NCBI GenBank assembly: GCA_947073765.1
Contig: CAMTMZ010000001.1
Location: 86,592-150,591 of the forward strand
From: an uncultured Bacillota bacterium
GTDB taxonomy: Bacteria; Bacillota; Clostridia; Oscillospirales; Oscillospiraceae
Reading direction: 5' to 3'
DNA: 64,000 nt
Shown here: piece by piece, positions 24,975-31,952 of the stretch
Numbering within the stretch: the first letter of the stretch is position 1
Layout: each line of letters starts with the position of its first letter
Position numbers and translations under genes: made by a program
Notes under the pieces: generated by a model
What the model was told of the DNA's origin: nothing
Databases searched by the model: none
The model's input: the letters and a program-made list of their open reading frames with translations, nothing else

Positions 24975-25003
24975 TTGCCATTGGGACAGGAAAAAGGTAA
25001 AAT
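24975..25003 (+). promoter_or_regulatory. Promoter of the TIGR03960 radical-SAM operon
   Basis: TTGCCA (24975-24980), 17-bp spacer, TAAAAT (24998-25003), 37 bp before the start codon. Confidence 0.7.
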
Positions 25004-25039
25004 AAACTCCATGTCGCAATAAGACCTGGAGGAAAGAAA

Positions 25040-26878
25040 ATGAATCATACCTTGGAACATATCCTGCCAAAAGTGCAGAAACCCGCCCGGTATACCGGAG
25101 GCGAATACAATTCCGTGGTGAAAGACAGGAGCAGGGTGAACGTCCGCTACGCTTTGTGCTTCCCCGACACCTATGAGATTGGCATGTCCAACCTAGGCTG
25201 TCGGATTCTCTACGGTGTGATAAATGAGCGGCCTGATCTCTGGTGTGAACGCTGCTTCGCCCCCTGGGGGGACATGGAGGATCAGCTGCGCCGAGAGGGC
25301 TTGCTCCTCTACGGCCTGGAGAGCGGCGACCCCATTGCCGAGTTTGATATCATCGGTTTTTCCCTGGGCTACGAGATGGCTTATACCAATGTGTTGAATA
25401 TGCTGGACCTAGCCGGACTGGCCCTGCGCAGCGCTGACCGGGCCGATTTCTCTCCGCTGATCGTGGCGGGGGGGACCTGCTGCTACAACCCGGAGCCCCT
25501 GGCCCCCTTTGTGGACTTTTTTGTCCTGGGGGAGGGGGAGGAGGTCACCCTGGAGTACATTGACCTCTACCGACAGGCCCGGGACGAGGGCTGGTCCAAG
25601 GAGGAGTTCCTCCTGGAGGCTTCCAAGATCGAGGGCATCTACGTCCCCTCCCTCTATGAGCCGGTCTATCGAGCGGACGGCACGCTGGAGGAGGTCAAGG
25701 CCCTGGAGGGCGCGCCCGAGCTGGTCACCAAGCGGATCATTCAGAACATGGATGATGCCTATTTCCCGGTGAAAACCATCATTCCCTCCACCGAGATCGT
25801 CCACGACCGGGTGATGCTGGAGCTGTTCCGGGGCTGTATCCGGGGGTGCAGGTTCTGTCAGGCGGGGTACGCCTACCGCCCGGTGCGCTCCCGCAGCCCA
25901 GAACTGCTGGCCAAATACGGCAAGGCGGCCTGTGAGGACTCCGGCTATCAGGAGATGACTCTGTCATCCCTGTCTTCCACCGACTACCCCGATTTGCTGC
26001 CCCTGTGCGACGAGCTGCTGGACTACTGCGCCCCCCGGGACATCGGGCTGTCCCTGCCCTCCCTGCGGGCGGACACTTTCTCCATGGGGCTGATGGAGCG
26101 GCTCCAGCGGGTGCGCCGGGGCGGGCTGACCTTCGCTCCCGAGGCGGGTACCCAGCGGCTGCGGGACGCAATCAACAAAAATCTGCGGGAGGAGGACCTG
26201 ATCCAATCCTGCAAAACCGCTTTCGCCGGGGGATGGAGCGGGGTAAAGCTGTATTTCATGCTTGGTCTGCCCACCGAGACCGACGAGGACGTGCTGGGCA
26301 TTGCCGACCTGGCCCGGAAGGTCTACTTTACATGGTGGGAATACTCCCCAAACAAGGCCAGGGGGGTGCGAATTACCGTGTCTACCTCCTGGTTCGTACC
26401 GAAGCCCCACACCGCGTTTCAGTGGGAGGCCCAGATCCCGGTAGAGGAGTATCAGCGGCGGGTAAATCTGCTGCGGGATGCCCTGAAACGGGACAAGTCC
26501 ATCACCTACAACTGGCACGACCCCCAGACCAGTTACCTGGAGGCCATCCTGTCCCGGGGCGACCGCCGTCTGGCGGATGTGCTGGAGTGGGTGTGGGCCC
26601 ACGGGGGAAAAATGGACTCCTGGACGGAGTATTTCGACTACCAGCGCTGGCTGGACGGTCTGGCCGCCTGCGGCCTGAACGGGAATTTCTACGCCCACCG
26701 GCAGCGGCCGCGGGATGAAGTGTTTCCCTGGTGCAGGCTGTCTACAGGAGTGGATGCCGACTTCCTATGGCGGGAGCGGGAGCAGTGCTGCCTTTCCCAG
26801 ACGACTCCGGACTGCCGCACCCGCTGCTCCGGCTGCGGGGCCAACAAACTGCTGACGGGAGGTGGCCGCTGTGGATGA
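25040..26878 (+). CDS. TIGR03960-type B12-binding/radical-SAM protein
   Basis: A 612-aa cytosolic radical-SAM enzyme. The N-terminal about 200 residues form a B12-binding-like Rossmann domain (YALCFPDTYEIGMSNLG, IIGFSLGYEMAYTNVLNMLD, IVAGGTCCYNPEPLAPF). The radical-SAM core follows with LFRGCIRGCRFCQAGYAYRP, a CxxxCxxC cluster site, then a SAM-binding stretch (LTFAPEAGTQRLRDAINKN). The C-terminus has a Cys-rich tail (CCLSQTTPDCRTRCSGCGAN) that may bind another metal cluster. It overlaps the partner gene TIGR03936 by 8 bp; the pair is conserved in Clostridia. The reaction is not established. Confidence 0.93.
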   Translation: MNHTLEHILPKVQKPARYTGGEYNSVVKDRSRVNVRYALCFPDTYEIGMSNLGCRILYGVINERPDLWCERCFAPWGDMEDQLRREGLLLYGLESGDPIAEFDIIGFSLGYEMAYTNVLNMLDLAGLALRSADRADFSPLIVAGGTCCYNPEPLAPFVDFFVLGEGEEVTLEYIDLYRQARDEGWSKEEFLLEASKIEGIYVPSLYEPVYRADGTLEEVKALEGAPELVTKRIIQNMDDAYFPVKTIIPSTEIVHDRVMLELFRGCIRGCRFCQAGYAYRPVRSRSPELLAKYGKAACEDSGYQEMTLSSLSSTDYPDLLPLCDELLDYCAPRDIGLSLPSLRADTFSMGLMERLQRVRRGGLTFAPEAGTQRLRDAINKNLREEDLIQSCKTAFAGGWSGVKLYFMLGLPTETDEDVLGIADLARKVYFTWWEYSPNKARGVRITVSTSWFVPKPHTAFQWEAQIPVEEYQRRVNLLRDALKRDKSITYNWHDPQTSYLEAILSRGDRRLADVLEWVWAHGGKMDSWTEYFDYQRWLDGLAACGLNGNFYAHRQRPRDEVFPWCRLSTGVDADFLWREREQCCLSQTTPDCRTRCSGCGANKLLTGGGRCG

Positions 26879-27536
26879 CCGGCTTCTGTTTACCAAAACC
26901 GGACGGGCCCGGTATATCTCCCACCTGGACCTGATGCGCACCTTTCAGCGGGCGTTCGCCCGGGCCAAAATCCCCATCAAGCATACCGAGGGTTTCAACC
27001 CTCATCCTTTTGTGTCCATCGCCCTGCCCCTGTCGGTAGGGTTTTCCAGCCAGTGTGAAATTCTGGAGTTCGGCCTGCTGGAGGGGACAAGCCATGAGGA
27101 GGTTCCCGAGCGGCTCACCGCCGCCATGCCGGAGGGGATTATAGTCCACCAGTGCTACCCAGCCCAGCGAAAACTGAAGGAATTGCGTTATGTCAACTAT
27201 ATCATGACCTTTGACTACCCCGAGGGCCGTCCCCAGGAGACGGAGCCCGCCATGGCGGCCCTGCTGGGAAAGGAGAGTCTGGTGGTAAAGAAGAAATCAA
27301 ACAAAGCGAAATCCGGCTTTACGGAAGTTGACATTATCCCACTGGTCAGCAGATGGCGCATCGAGTGCCAGAGCGACACTATGATGGTGGATATGGTCAC
27401 CTCCGCCCAGAACCCGGGCCTCAATCCTGACCTGATCCGGGCCGCATTCTGCGCCGAGTATCCGGAGTATGCCCCAGATTTTGTCACCTTCCACCGCAGA
27501 GATGTGCTGGATGATGAGGGAAAATCCTTCCGCTAG
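26871..27536 (+). CDS. TIGR03936-type (DUF2344) radical-SAM partner
   Basis: A 221-aa protein. GTG 26871 is preferred because GGGAGGTG lies 6-7 bases upstream. The N-terminus (FTKTGRARYISHLDLMRTFQRAFARAKIP, shown in part) and GFNPHPFVSIALPLSVGFSS are diagnostic for DUF2344. In other bacteria it is either fused to the radical-SAM protein or encoded next to it, often beside ribosome or RNase G genes, so a tRNA or rRNA-related substrate is suspected; nothing here proves it. Confidence 0.9.
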   Translation: MDDRLLFTKTGRARYISHLDLMRTFQRAFARAKIPIKHTEGFNPHPFVSIALPLSVGFSSQCEILEFGLLEGTSHEEVPERLTAAMPEGIIVHQCYPAQRKLKELRYVNYIMTFDYPEGRPQETEPAMAALLGKESLVVKKKSNKAKSGFTEVDIIPLVSRWRIECQSDTMMVDMVTSAQNPGLNPDLIRAAFCAEYPEYAPDFVTFHRRDVLDDEGKSFR

Positions 27537-27556
27537 AGAGATAGAGGGGAAGTGTT

Positions 27557-27739
27557 ATGTATACCTATGAATATGAGCGCATTTATGTTAGAGGCTTTAT
27601 CCGCCTGGAAACAAAAGAGTATGAAGAAGCGATTGCTCGCTGGGCGGAGGACGGCTGGCGTTATGCTGGCCTCATTCCTGCTGTATGGGCAAACGGTGCC
27701 CTCACAGAAATGGACTTGATTTTTGAGAAAGAGGTGTAA
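27557..27739 (+). CDS. DUF4177-like small protein
   Basis: A 60-aa soluble protein with a ribosome site (GAGGGGAAG) and the DUF4177 pattern: a beta strand (YEYERIYVRG), a helix (YEEAIARWAEDGW), and a beta hairpin ending in MDLIFEKEV. It sits between the DUF2344 gene (20 bp) and the thioesterase gene (3 bp). The family has no known function. Confidence 0.75.
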   Translation: MYTYEYERIYVRGFIRLETKEYEEAIARWAEDGWRYAGLIPAVWANGALTEMDLIFEKEV

Positions 27740-27742
27740 CAA

Positions 27743-28108
27743 ATGGAAAAACCCACTCAACACAGCTTGACCTGGACGGTGGACGACACCATGACCGCCA
27801 AGCGCATAGGAACCGCAGGAGCGAAGATTCTGTCCACCCCCAACATGCTGGCCCTCATGGAGGCCTGTGCGCTGGAGTTGGCCCAGGAATATTTGGACGA
27901 GGGTATGACCACCGTGGGCGCAGAGGCCCATATCCGCCACTTGGCCCCCACGCCGGTGGGGATGAAAGTGACTGCCACCGCCACCCTGCGGGAGATTGAG
28001 CGGCGGAAGATGTGGTTTGATATCGAGGTCCACGACGAGAAGGGGAAGTGCGGCGAGGGCTCCCACCTGCGGATCATGGTGCCTAATAGGGACCGGAGTC
28101 AAGGCTGA
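27743..28108 (+). CDS. Hotdog-fold thioesterase, FlK-like
   Basis: A 121-aa single hotdog domain similar to fluoroacetyl-CoA thioesterase FlK and its many uncharacterised bacterial relatives. Seen: LTWTVDDTMTAKRIG, the catalytic-type STPNMLALMEACALE helix with Thr/Glu positions, VGAEAHIRHLAPTPVGMKVT and a Trp-containing strand. It probably hydrolyses a small acyl-CoA. It is last in the operon that starts at 25040; a new promoter begins 20 bp downstream. Confidence 0.88.
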   Translation: MEKPTQHSLTWTVDDTMTAKRIGTAGAKILSTPNMLALMEACALELAQEYLDEGMTTVGAEAHIRHLAPTPVGMKVTATATLREIERRKMWFDIEVHDEKGKCGEGSHLRIMVPNRDRSQG

Positions 28109-28128
28109 AAAACGATACAAAATTTTCC

Positions 28129-28157
28129 TTGACAAACCCTGGCGGCTATGATAGCAT
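28129..28157 (+). promoter_or_regulatory. Promoter of the riboswitch-pump transcript
   Basis: Perfect TTGACA (28129-28134), 17-bp spacer, TAGCAT (28152-28157). Transcription would start near 28164, just ahead of the riboswitch. Confidence 0.8.
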
Positions 28158-28162
28158 ACCCA

Positions 28163-28271
28163 TGCAACAAAGGGGAGTAGTCGGCGCACCCAAAACCCGG
28201 GGGCGCGGCACCAGTCAACAAGCATGTGTGGTCCGTGAGGCCGCTCTGGCTGTGCCTGAAATGACCAGACC
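28163..28271 (+). ncRNA. yybP-ykoY-type (manganese) riboswitch
   Basis: The diagnostic loop GGGGAGTAG is at 28172-28180, followed by a GC-rich P2 arm (GGCGCACCC with GGGGGCGC), then GTCAACA at 28213-28219 and the closing GACCAGACC at 28263-28271, in the order and spacing of the Mn2+-sensing yybP-ykoY class. The P1 helix is short here (AGG with CCT). The closing AGACC is also the 5' arm of the terminator at 28268-28305, which gives an obvious on/off switch: ligand binding should hold this strand in the aptamer and prevent termination. It precedes an oadB-like gene, an unusual partner for this class. Confidence 0.7.
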
Positions 28272-28305
28272 TGCGTTCCGATTTTTCGGGACGCGGGTCT
28301 TTTTT
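28268..28305 (+). terminator. Attenuator terminator of the riboswitch
   Basis: A 14-bp stem (28268-28281 with 28286-28299, two G-T pairs, TTTT loop) followed by six T. It shares bases with the 3' end of the riboswitch aptamer and lies 50 bp before the oadB-like start codon. Confidence 0.85.
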
Positions 28306-28355
28306 GATAGATTCCCCGAAAAATGGAAAGGATACAGAAAAAGGAGTGCGGGAAC

Positions 28356-29501
28356 ATGGATTTTTCATTTCTCTGGCAAGGACTTGTGTCCATTACCTGG
28401 CAGCAGCTGGTCATGTACGTCATCGGCGGGCTGCTCATCTATCTGGCCATTGAGAAGGGCTTCGAGCCCGCCCTGCTCATGCCAATGGGCTTCGGCGCAA
28501 TTCTGGTGAACCTGCCCCTGTCCGGGGTCATCAACCAGTTCAGCGCCGGGGTGGGGGAGACCCCTGGGATCATTCAGTGGCTCTTTGAAACCGGAATTGA
28601 GGCCAGCGAGGCCATGCCCCTGCTGCTCTTCATCGGTATCGGGGCCATGATCGACTTCGGCCCCCTGCTGGCCAACCCTAAGTTGTTCCTGTGTGGCGCG
28701 GCGGCTCAGGCAGGTATCTTCCTCACCATCATCATTGCGGTACTGTTGGGCTTCGACCTGAAGGACGCCGCCTCCATCGGCATCATCGGTGCGGCGGACG
28801 GACCCACCTCCCTGCTGGTGTCTCAGACGCTGAAGTCTAATTTTGTGGGGGCCATTGCTGTGGCCGCTTACTCCTATATGGCCCTGGTGCCCATCATTCA
28901 GCCCTTTGCCATCAAGCTGGTCACCACACAGAAGGATCGTAGTCTGCGCATGCCTTATAAACCCCAGGGCGTTACCCGCCGGATGCGGATTTTGTTCCCT
29001 ATTGTGGTGACAGTGATCGCAGGGTTGGTGGCCCCAGCTTCGGTGGCACTGGTGGGATTCCTGATGTTCGGCAACCTGATTCGAGAATGCGGTGTACTGT
29101 CCAGTCTGTCTAACACTGCCCAGAACGACTTGGCCAACCTGATCACTTTATTGTTGGGCATCACGATCTCCTTCTCCATGAAGGCGGACCAGTTTGTCCG
29201 GTGGGAAACCTTTATGATCATGGGACTGGGCCTAGTGGCTTTTGTGTTGGACTCCGTAGTGGGGGTGCTGTTTGTTAAAGTGCTGAATCTCATTACTCCC
29301 AACAACAGGATTAACCCCATGGTGGGCGCGGCGGGAATTTCCGCGTTTCCCATGTCCGCTCGGGTAATCGAGAAGCTGGGCCAGGAGGCTGATCCCCAGA
29401 ACCATTTATTGATGCACGCTATCGCCGCAAATGTCTCCGGGCAGATCGCTTCGGTGGTGGCTGGTGGTGTGGTGCTACAGTATTTCACCAATATCGGCTG
29501 A
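28356..29501 (+). CDS. Na+-translocating decarboxylase beta subunit (OadB/GcdB family)
   Basis: A 381-aa polytopic membrane protein that couples decarboxylation of carboxybiotin to Na+ export in oxaloacetate, methylmalonyl-CoA or glutaconyl-CoA decarboxylases. ATG 28356 follows AAGGAG by 9 bases. Conserved sites are present: GIGAMIDFGPLLANP, GIIGAADGPTSL, NPMVGAAGISAFPMSARV and the C-terminal NVSGQIASVVAGGVVL. About 10-11 membrane segments. It is followed by a mini OadG gene, but no carboxyltransferase alpha subunit or biotin carrier is in the window, so they must be encoded elsewhere. The gene is behind a Mn-type riboswitch. Confidence 0.93.
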   Translation: MDFSFLWQGLVSITWQQLVMYVIGGLLIYLAIEKGFEPALLMPMGFGAILVNLPLSGVINQFSAGVGETPGIIQWLFETGIEASEAMPLLLFIGIGAMIDFGPLLANPKLFLCGAAAQAGIFLTIIIAVLLGFDLKDAASIGIIGAADGPTSLLVSQTLKSNFVGAIAVAAYSYMALVPIIQPFAIKLVTTQKDRSLRMPYKPQGVTRRMRILFPIVVTVIAGLVAPASVALVGFLMFGNLIRECGVLSSLSNTAQNDLANLITLLLGITISFSMKADQFVRWETFMIMGLGLVAFVLDSVVGVLFVKVLNLITPNNRINPMVGAAGISAFPMSARVIEKLGQEADPQNHLLMHAIAANVSGQIASVVAGGVVLQYFTNIG

Positions 29502-29520
29502 TTTGGGAGGGAACTATTTT

Positions 29521-29655
29521 ATGATGTCAGAACGAATGATGAATTTGGAAATGGCCCTGGAAATGCTGGGGCAGGGAATGCTGGGTATTTTTGTGGTGCT
29601 GGGTGTGATCGCCCTACTGGTGGTTCTAATGCAGAAGATGGACAGCAAAAGGTAA
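29521..29655 (+). CDS. Mini OadG-like subunit, 44 aa
   Basis: A 44-aa single-pass membrane protein starting at ATG 29521 after GGGAGGG. The hydrophobic segment LGQGMLGIFVVLGVIALLVVLM follows the OadG-family pattern (shown in part: GMLGIFVVLG), and a short KMDSKR tail ends it. Usual OadG proteins are about 80-130 aa with a longer cytoplasmic tail that binds metal and the alpha subunit; here that tail is absent. The start 19 bp after the beta-subunit gene supports a role in the same pump, perhaps for assembly. Confidence 0.75.
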   Translation: MMSERMMNLEMALEMLGQGMLGIFVVLGVIALLVVLMQKMDSKR

Positions 29656-29685
29656 AGGAGCGCATAGCTGTAAGGCGAAATATCC

Positions 29686-29952
29686 TTACAGCCAGTCGGC
29701 CACCACGTCGGCCAGGCCGGCGGGACCCACTTGGTTGTCCACCAGAAGGGTCATCAGCTCGTCAATGCGGGCGGCGCTGGTGGTGATGTTAGGAACGGCA
29801 GTGTCAGAGCCACGCTCTTCAGCGATGCGGACGCCGTAGTTTTCGCAAAAAAACTGTGGTGTCTCTTCTGGGCTGACAGTGAGATAGTAGTGGAAACAGT
29901 GGAGAGTTCCTTCTTGGTCAGTACAGCAGCGGGTTGCAATTTTCATTTCCAT
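29686..29952 (-). CDS. DUF6514-like small protein
   Basis: An 88-aa protein, ATG 29952 with AAAGGAG 11-12 bases upstream. Pattern: FHYYLTVSPEETPQFFCENY, YGVRIAEERGS, and a C-terminal helix in DELMTLLVDNQVGPAGLADV. This agrees with small clostridial DUF6514 proteins, which have no known function. Single gene, convergent with the pump operon. On the minus strand its upstream region has TATAAT near 29996-30001 with a weak -35. Confidence 0.55.
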   Translation of the reverse strand: MEMKIATRCCTDQEGTLHCFHYYLTVSPEETPQFFCENYGVRIAEERGSDTAVPNITTSAARIDELMTLLVDNQVGPAGLADVVADWL

Positions 29953-29989
29953 GATCTAGTAGCTCCTTTCTCATAAATAGCTTGATGGG

Positions 29990-30241
29990 CACATTATATA
30001 GTGTTTGATTTAATGAGAAAAGAGAAACATTTCGCAGAAAAGTACTCAATTTGACGGTCTTCGGCACGAGGCGATGCGAGATGTGTAGGATGGAGTCGCA
30101 GTGTGCGGAATTGTCAGAAAAATTTTGTAATTCGACAAAAAGATCCTGTAAAATAAAATAACTTTACAGCGAGAAAAGTTATCTAAAAACATCCGTAAAA
30201 ATTTGTAGGAATGTAATAAAATTTTATAAGCTTAACAAAAG
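29990..30241. other. AT-rich intergenic region with CTGTAAA repeats
   Basis: About 250 bp with no open gene. It contains an inverted pair CTGTAAA (30146-30152) / TTTACAG (30173-30179) and GTAAAAATTT-type runs. The same CTGTAAAG core recurs in the palindrome at 30242-30282. It separates the DUF6514-like gene from the YlbJ operon. Confidence 0.4.
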
Positions 30242-30282
30242 AGAGAATCACTGTAAAGAAAATTTCTTTACAGTGATTCTCT
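30242..30282 (-). terminator. Perfect 20-bp palindrome, terminator of the ylbJ operon
   Basis: Arms 30242-30261 and 30263-30282 are exact reverse complements with a single central A. It lies 5 bp after the stop of the small Cys protein on the minus strand and is followed there by TCTTTTGTTAAG, so termination is its likely job. Its core CACTGTAAAG is shared with nearby inverted repeats. Confidence 0.65.
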
Positions 30283-30287
30283 GTGAT

Positions 30288-30503
30288 TTACAGGGTAAAA
30301 GCTTCTTCTTCCAGTGTGCTTCCGGTCAATTTAGCTGGGCGGGGAGGCACCCGCTTTAAAGGGTCGTACCGGAAGGATGGGCAGTGGGAACCGGCAGACA
30401 TGACCCCTTTTTTGGGGCAGATGATCTGGCTTTGATCCAGTTCCCGCCCGCGGGTGCAATAGGCACAGCGGGGGTCAATTGATGTTTGAAACAGCTTGAT
30501 AAT
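30288..30503 (-). CDS. Small four-cysteine protein, apparent ATT start
   Basis: A 71-aa reading frame with clear protein character: IKLFQTSIDPRCAYCTRGRE, ICPKKGVMSAGSHCPSFRYD, PLKRVPPRPAKLTG and a Glu-rich end. Four Cys (13, 16, 29, 41) give CxxC-x12-C-x11-C, a likely zinc or Fe-S site, in the style of unnamed small clostridial proteins. There is no ATG, GTG or TTG before the conserved part: the frame upstream is TGA-GAT-ATT-ATC-AAG. GAGGAG (30510-30515) lies exactly 6 bases before ATT 30503, so ATT is the apparent start codon. It follows ylbJ by 38 bp and ends at the palindromic terminator. Confidence 0.65.
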   Translation of the reverse strand: MIKLFQTSIDPRCAYCTRGRELDQSQIICPKKGVMSAGSHCPSFRYDPLKRVPPRPAKLTGSTLEEEAFTL

Positions 30504-30541
30504 ATCTCACTCCTCATTGCAACAGTGTAGGGTGATCATCA

Positions 30542-31723
30542 TTATACTACACTTTTCCGGCCTTTGCTACTGTTTTTTTGTACCACCCAGACAGTCAGAG
30601 CCAGAAACAGCAGCCACATGACCCAGGCGGCTGTGGCGGAAATCGTAAGGGCCCGGTGAAAATCAAGACCGGCAATGGCCTCAGCTTGCTCTGCTAGGTA
30701 GAAAGCGGCTGGGCTGCTCAGAGGAATGATCTGAAACAGGAGGTTGGCCAAAAGAGCGGAGAGGGCGCCGTGCAGCAGTTTGCCCGTTATATAGGTTCGG
30801 ATGGATAGACCGCTGTCTCCTAAAAAAGCCAGCACTTGACAGTGGACAGACACCCCAGCCCAACCCAGCATAAAGGCAGCCATGGACAACCGCCCGGAAA
30901 GGGCGCCGTCAGTGAGGGAGGAGACCCCGGAAGATACTTCCATCAGTCCGGTGAGCAGACGCTCTGTCCAGGTCTGATCCATCCCCAGGGGGGCCAGCAG
31001 AATTGAGAGAAATCGGCTTAAGAAGTTCAAGATTCCCGCGTGGGCCAAAATGCGCAGGAATACGGTGAAGAACAGAATAAAGGCGCAGATATTTATGGTA
31101 GATTGGAGAGCGCCGGTAATGGAGCTGGTAAAAGCGCTGGGAAAACTAGCCGCTTGAAATTGGGGCCCCTGGCTTTTTCTGGTCTGGGGTTTCTCATGGG
31201 ATTTGTAAAATCGGAACAGGATCCCAATGACCAGTGAGGCAGCCAGATGGACCAGGTAGAGGAGCAGTCCCGCTAATCCGCTGCCAAAGACACCGGCTCC
31301 CACTGCTCCCAGGATAAAGGCGGGGCCGCTGTTGTTGCAGAAGGCCAGCATCCGCTCCGCCTCAGTTCGGGAACACTGACCGCGTTCATAGATTTGGATG
31401 GCAGTCCGCGCCCCAACAGGGTAGCCTCCCACAAAGCCCAGCGCCAGAGCCGCGGCACAGTTTCCGTTGACTCGGAAGAGAGGGGCCATTACCGGTTCCA
31501 ACAACTTGCCCAAATATCGGGACATCCCCAGCTCCACGACCAGAGAGGACAGCACAAAAAAAGGGAACAGAGATGGGACGATCACATTGCCGCACAGCCT
31601 GAGTCCATCCCGCATAGACTCCATAGCCTGTTCCGGCCACAGCACCAGGGCCAGGGAGGCCAAAAGCAGTCCGACGCCCAATAAAATGTCACGGTAATGG
31701 GCTTTTCCCATCAGTTTTCCCAC
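30542..31723 (-). CDS. ylbJ: Sporulation membrane protein YlbJ
   Basis: A 393-aa polytopic membrane protein with nucleoside-recognition (Gate-like) domains; in Bacillus it is under sigma-E and needed for heat-resistant spores. GTG 31723 is the likely start with GGGGG upstream; ATG 31711 is possible. Signatures: NVIVPSLFPFFVLSSL, GFVGGYPVGARTA, AFCNNSGPAFILGAVG, and the second-half repeat TGLMEVSSGVSSLTDG. Length is normal. It is co-transcribed with the small Cys protein downstream. Confidence 0.93.
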   Translation of the reverse strand: MGKLMGKAHYRDILLGVGLLLASLALVLWPEQAMESMRDGLRLCGNVIVPSLFPFFVLSSLVVELGMSRYLGKLLEPVMAPLFRVNGNCAAALALGFVGGYPVGARTAIQIYERGQCSRTEAERMLAFCNNSGPAFILGAVGAGVFGSGLAGLLLYLVHLAASLVIGILFRFYKSHEKPQTRKSQGPQFQAASFPSAFTSSITGALQSTINICAFILFFTVFLRILAHAGILNFLSRFLSILLAPLGMDQTWTERLLTGLMEVSSGVSSLTDGALSGRLSMAAFMLGWAGVSVHCQVLAFLGDSGLSIRTYITGKLLHGALSALLANLLFQIIPLSSPAAFYLAEQAEAIAGLDFHRALTISATAAWVMWLLFLALTVWVVQKNSSKGRKSVV

Positions 31724-31800
31724 GGTTGCCGGCCCCCTTTTTAGATGTCTCCATAATGGTATGTAAGAAAAATGATTTTTTGCCTGTCCACGAAAAAGAA

Positions 31801-31829
31801 TTGCGGAATGAAAAGTTTTACAGTATAAT
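31801..31829 (+). promoter_or_regulatory. Sigma-A promoter of the DUF2804 operon
   Basis: TTGCGG (31801-31806), 17-bp spacer, perfect TATAAT (31824-31829). The leader of about 115 nt contains no obvious structure. Confidence 0.75.
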
Positions 31830-31952
31830 AGAAGAAAATTTCTTTTTCTGTTCTACTTTCCGTTAAGGTTTAAAACGCTTAAGGAAACGCAGGGTAAGCG
31901 ATGGAAGTTTTAGGCGTATCAATCAGGAAAGAGAACCCAAAGGGGGATTGCT

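Noticed and set aside
31724..31800. Sigma-E promoter upstream of ylbJ
   Set aside because: CATACCAT on the minus strand resembles a -10, but no -35 is at the right distance.
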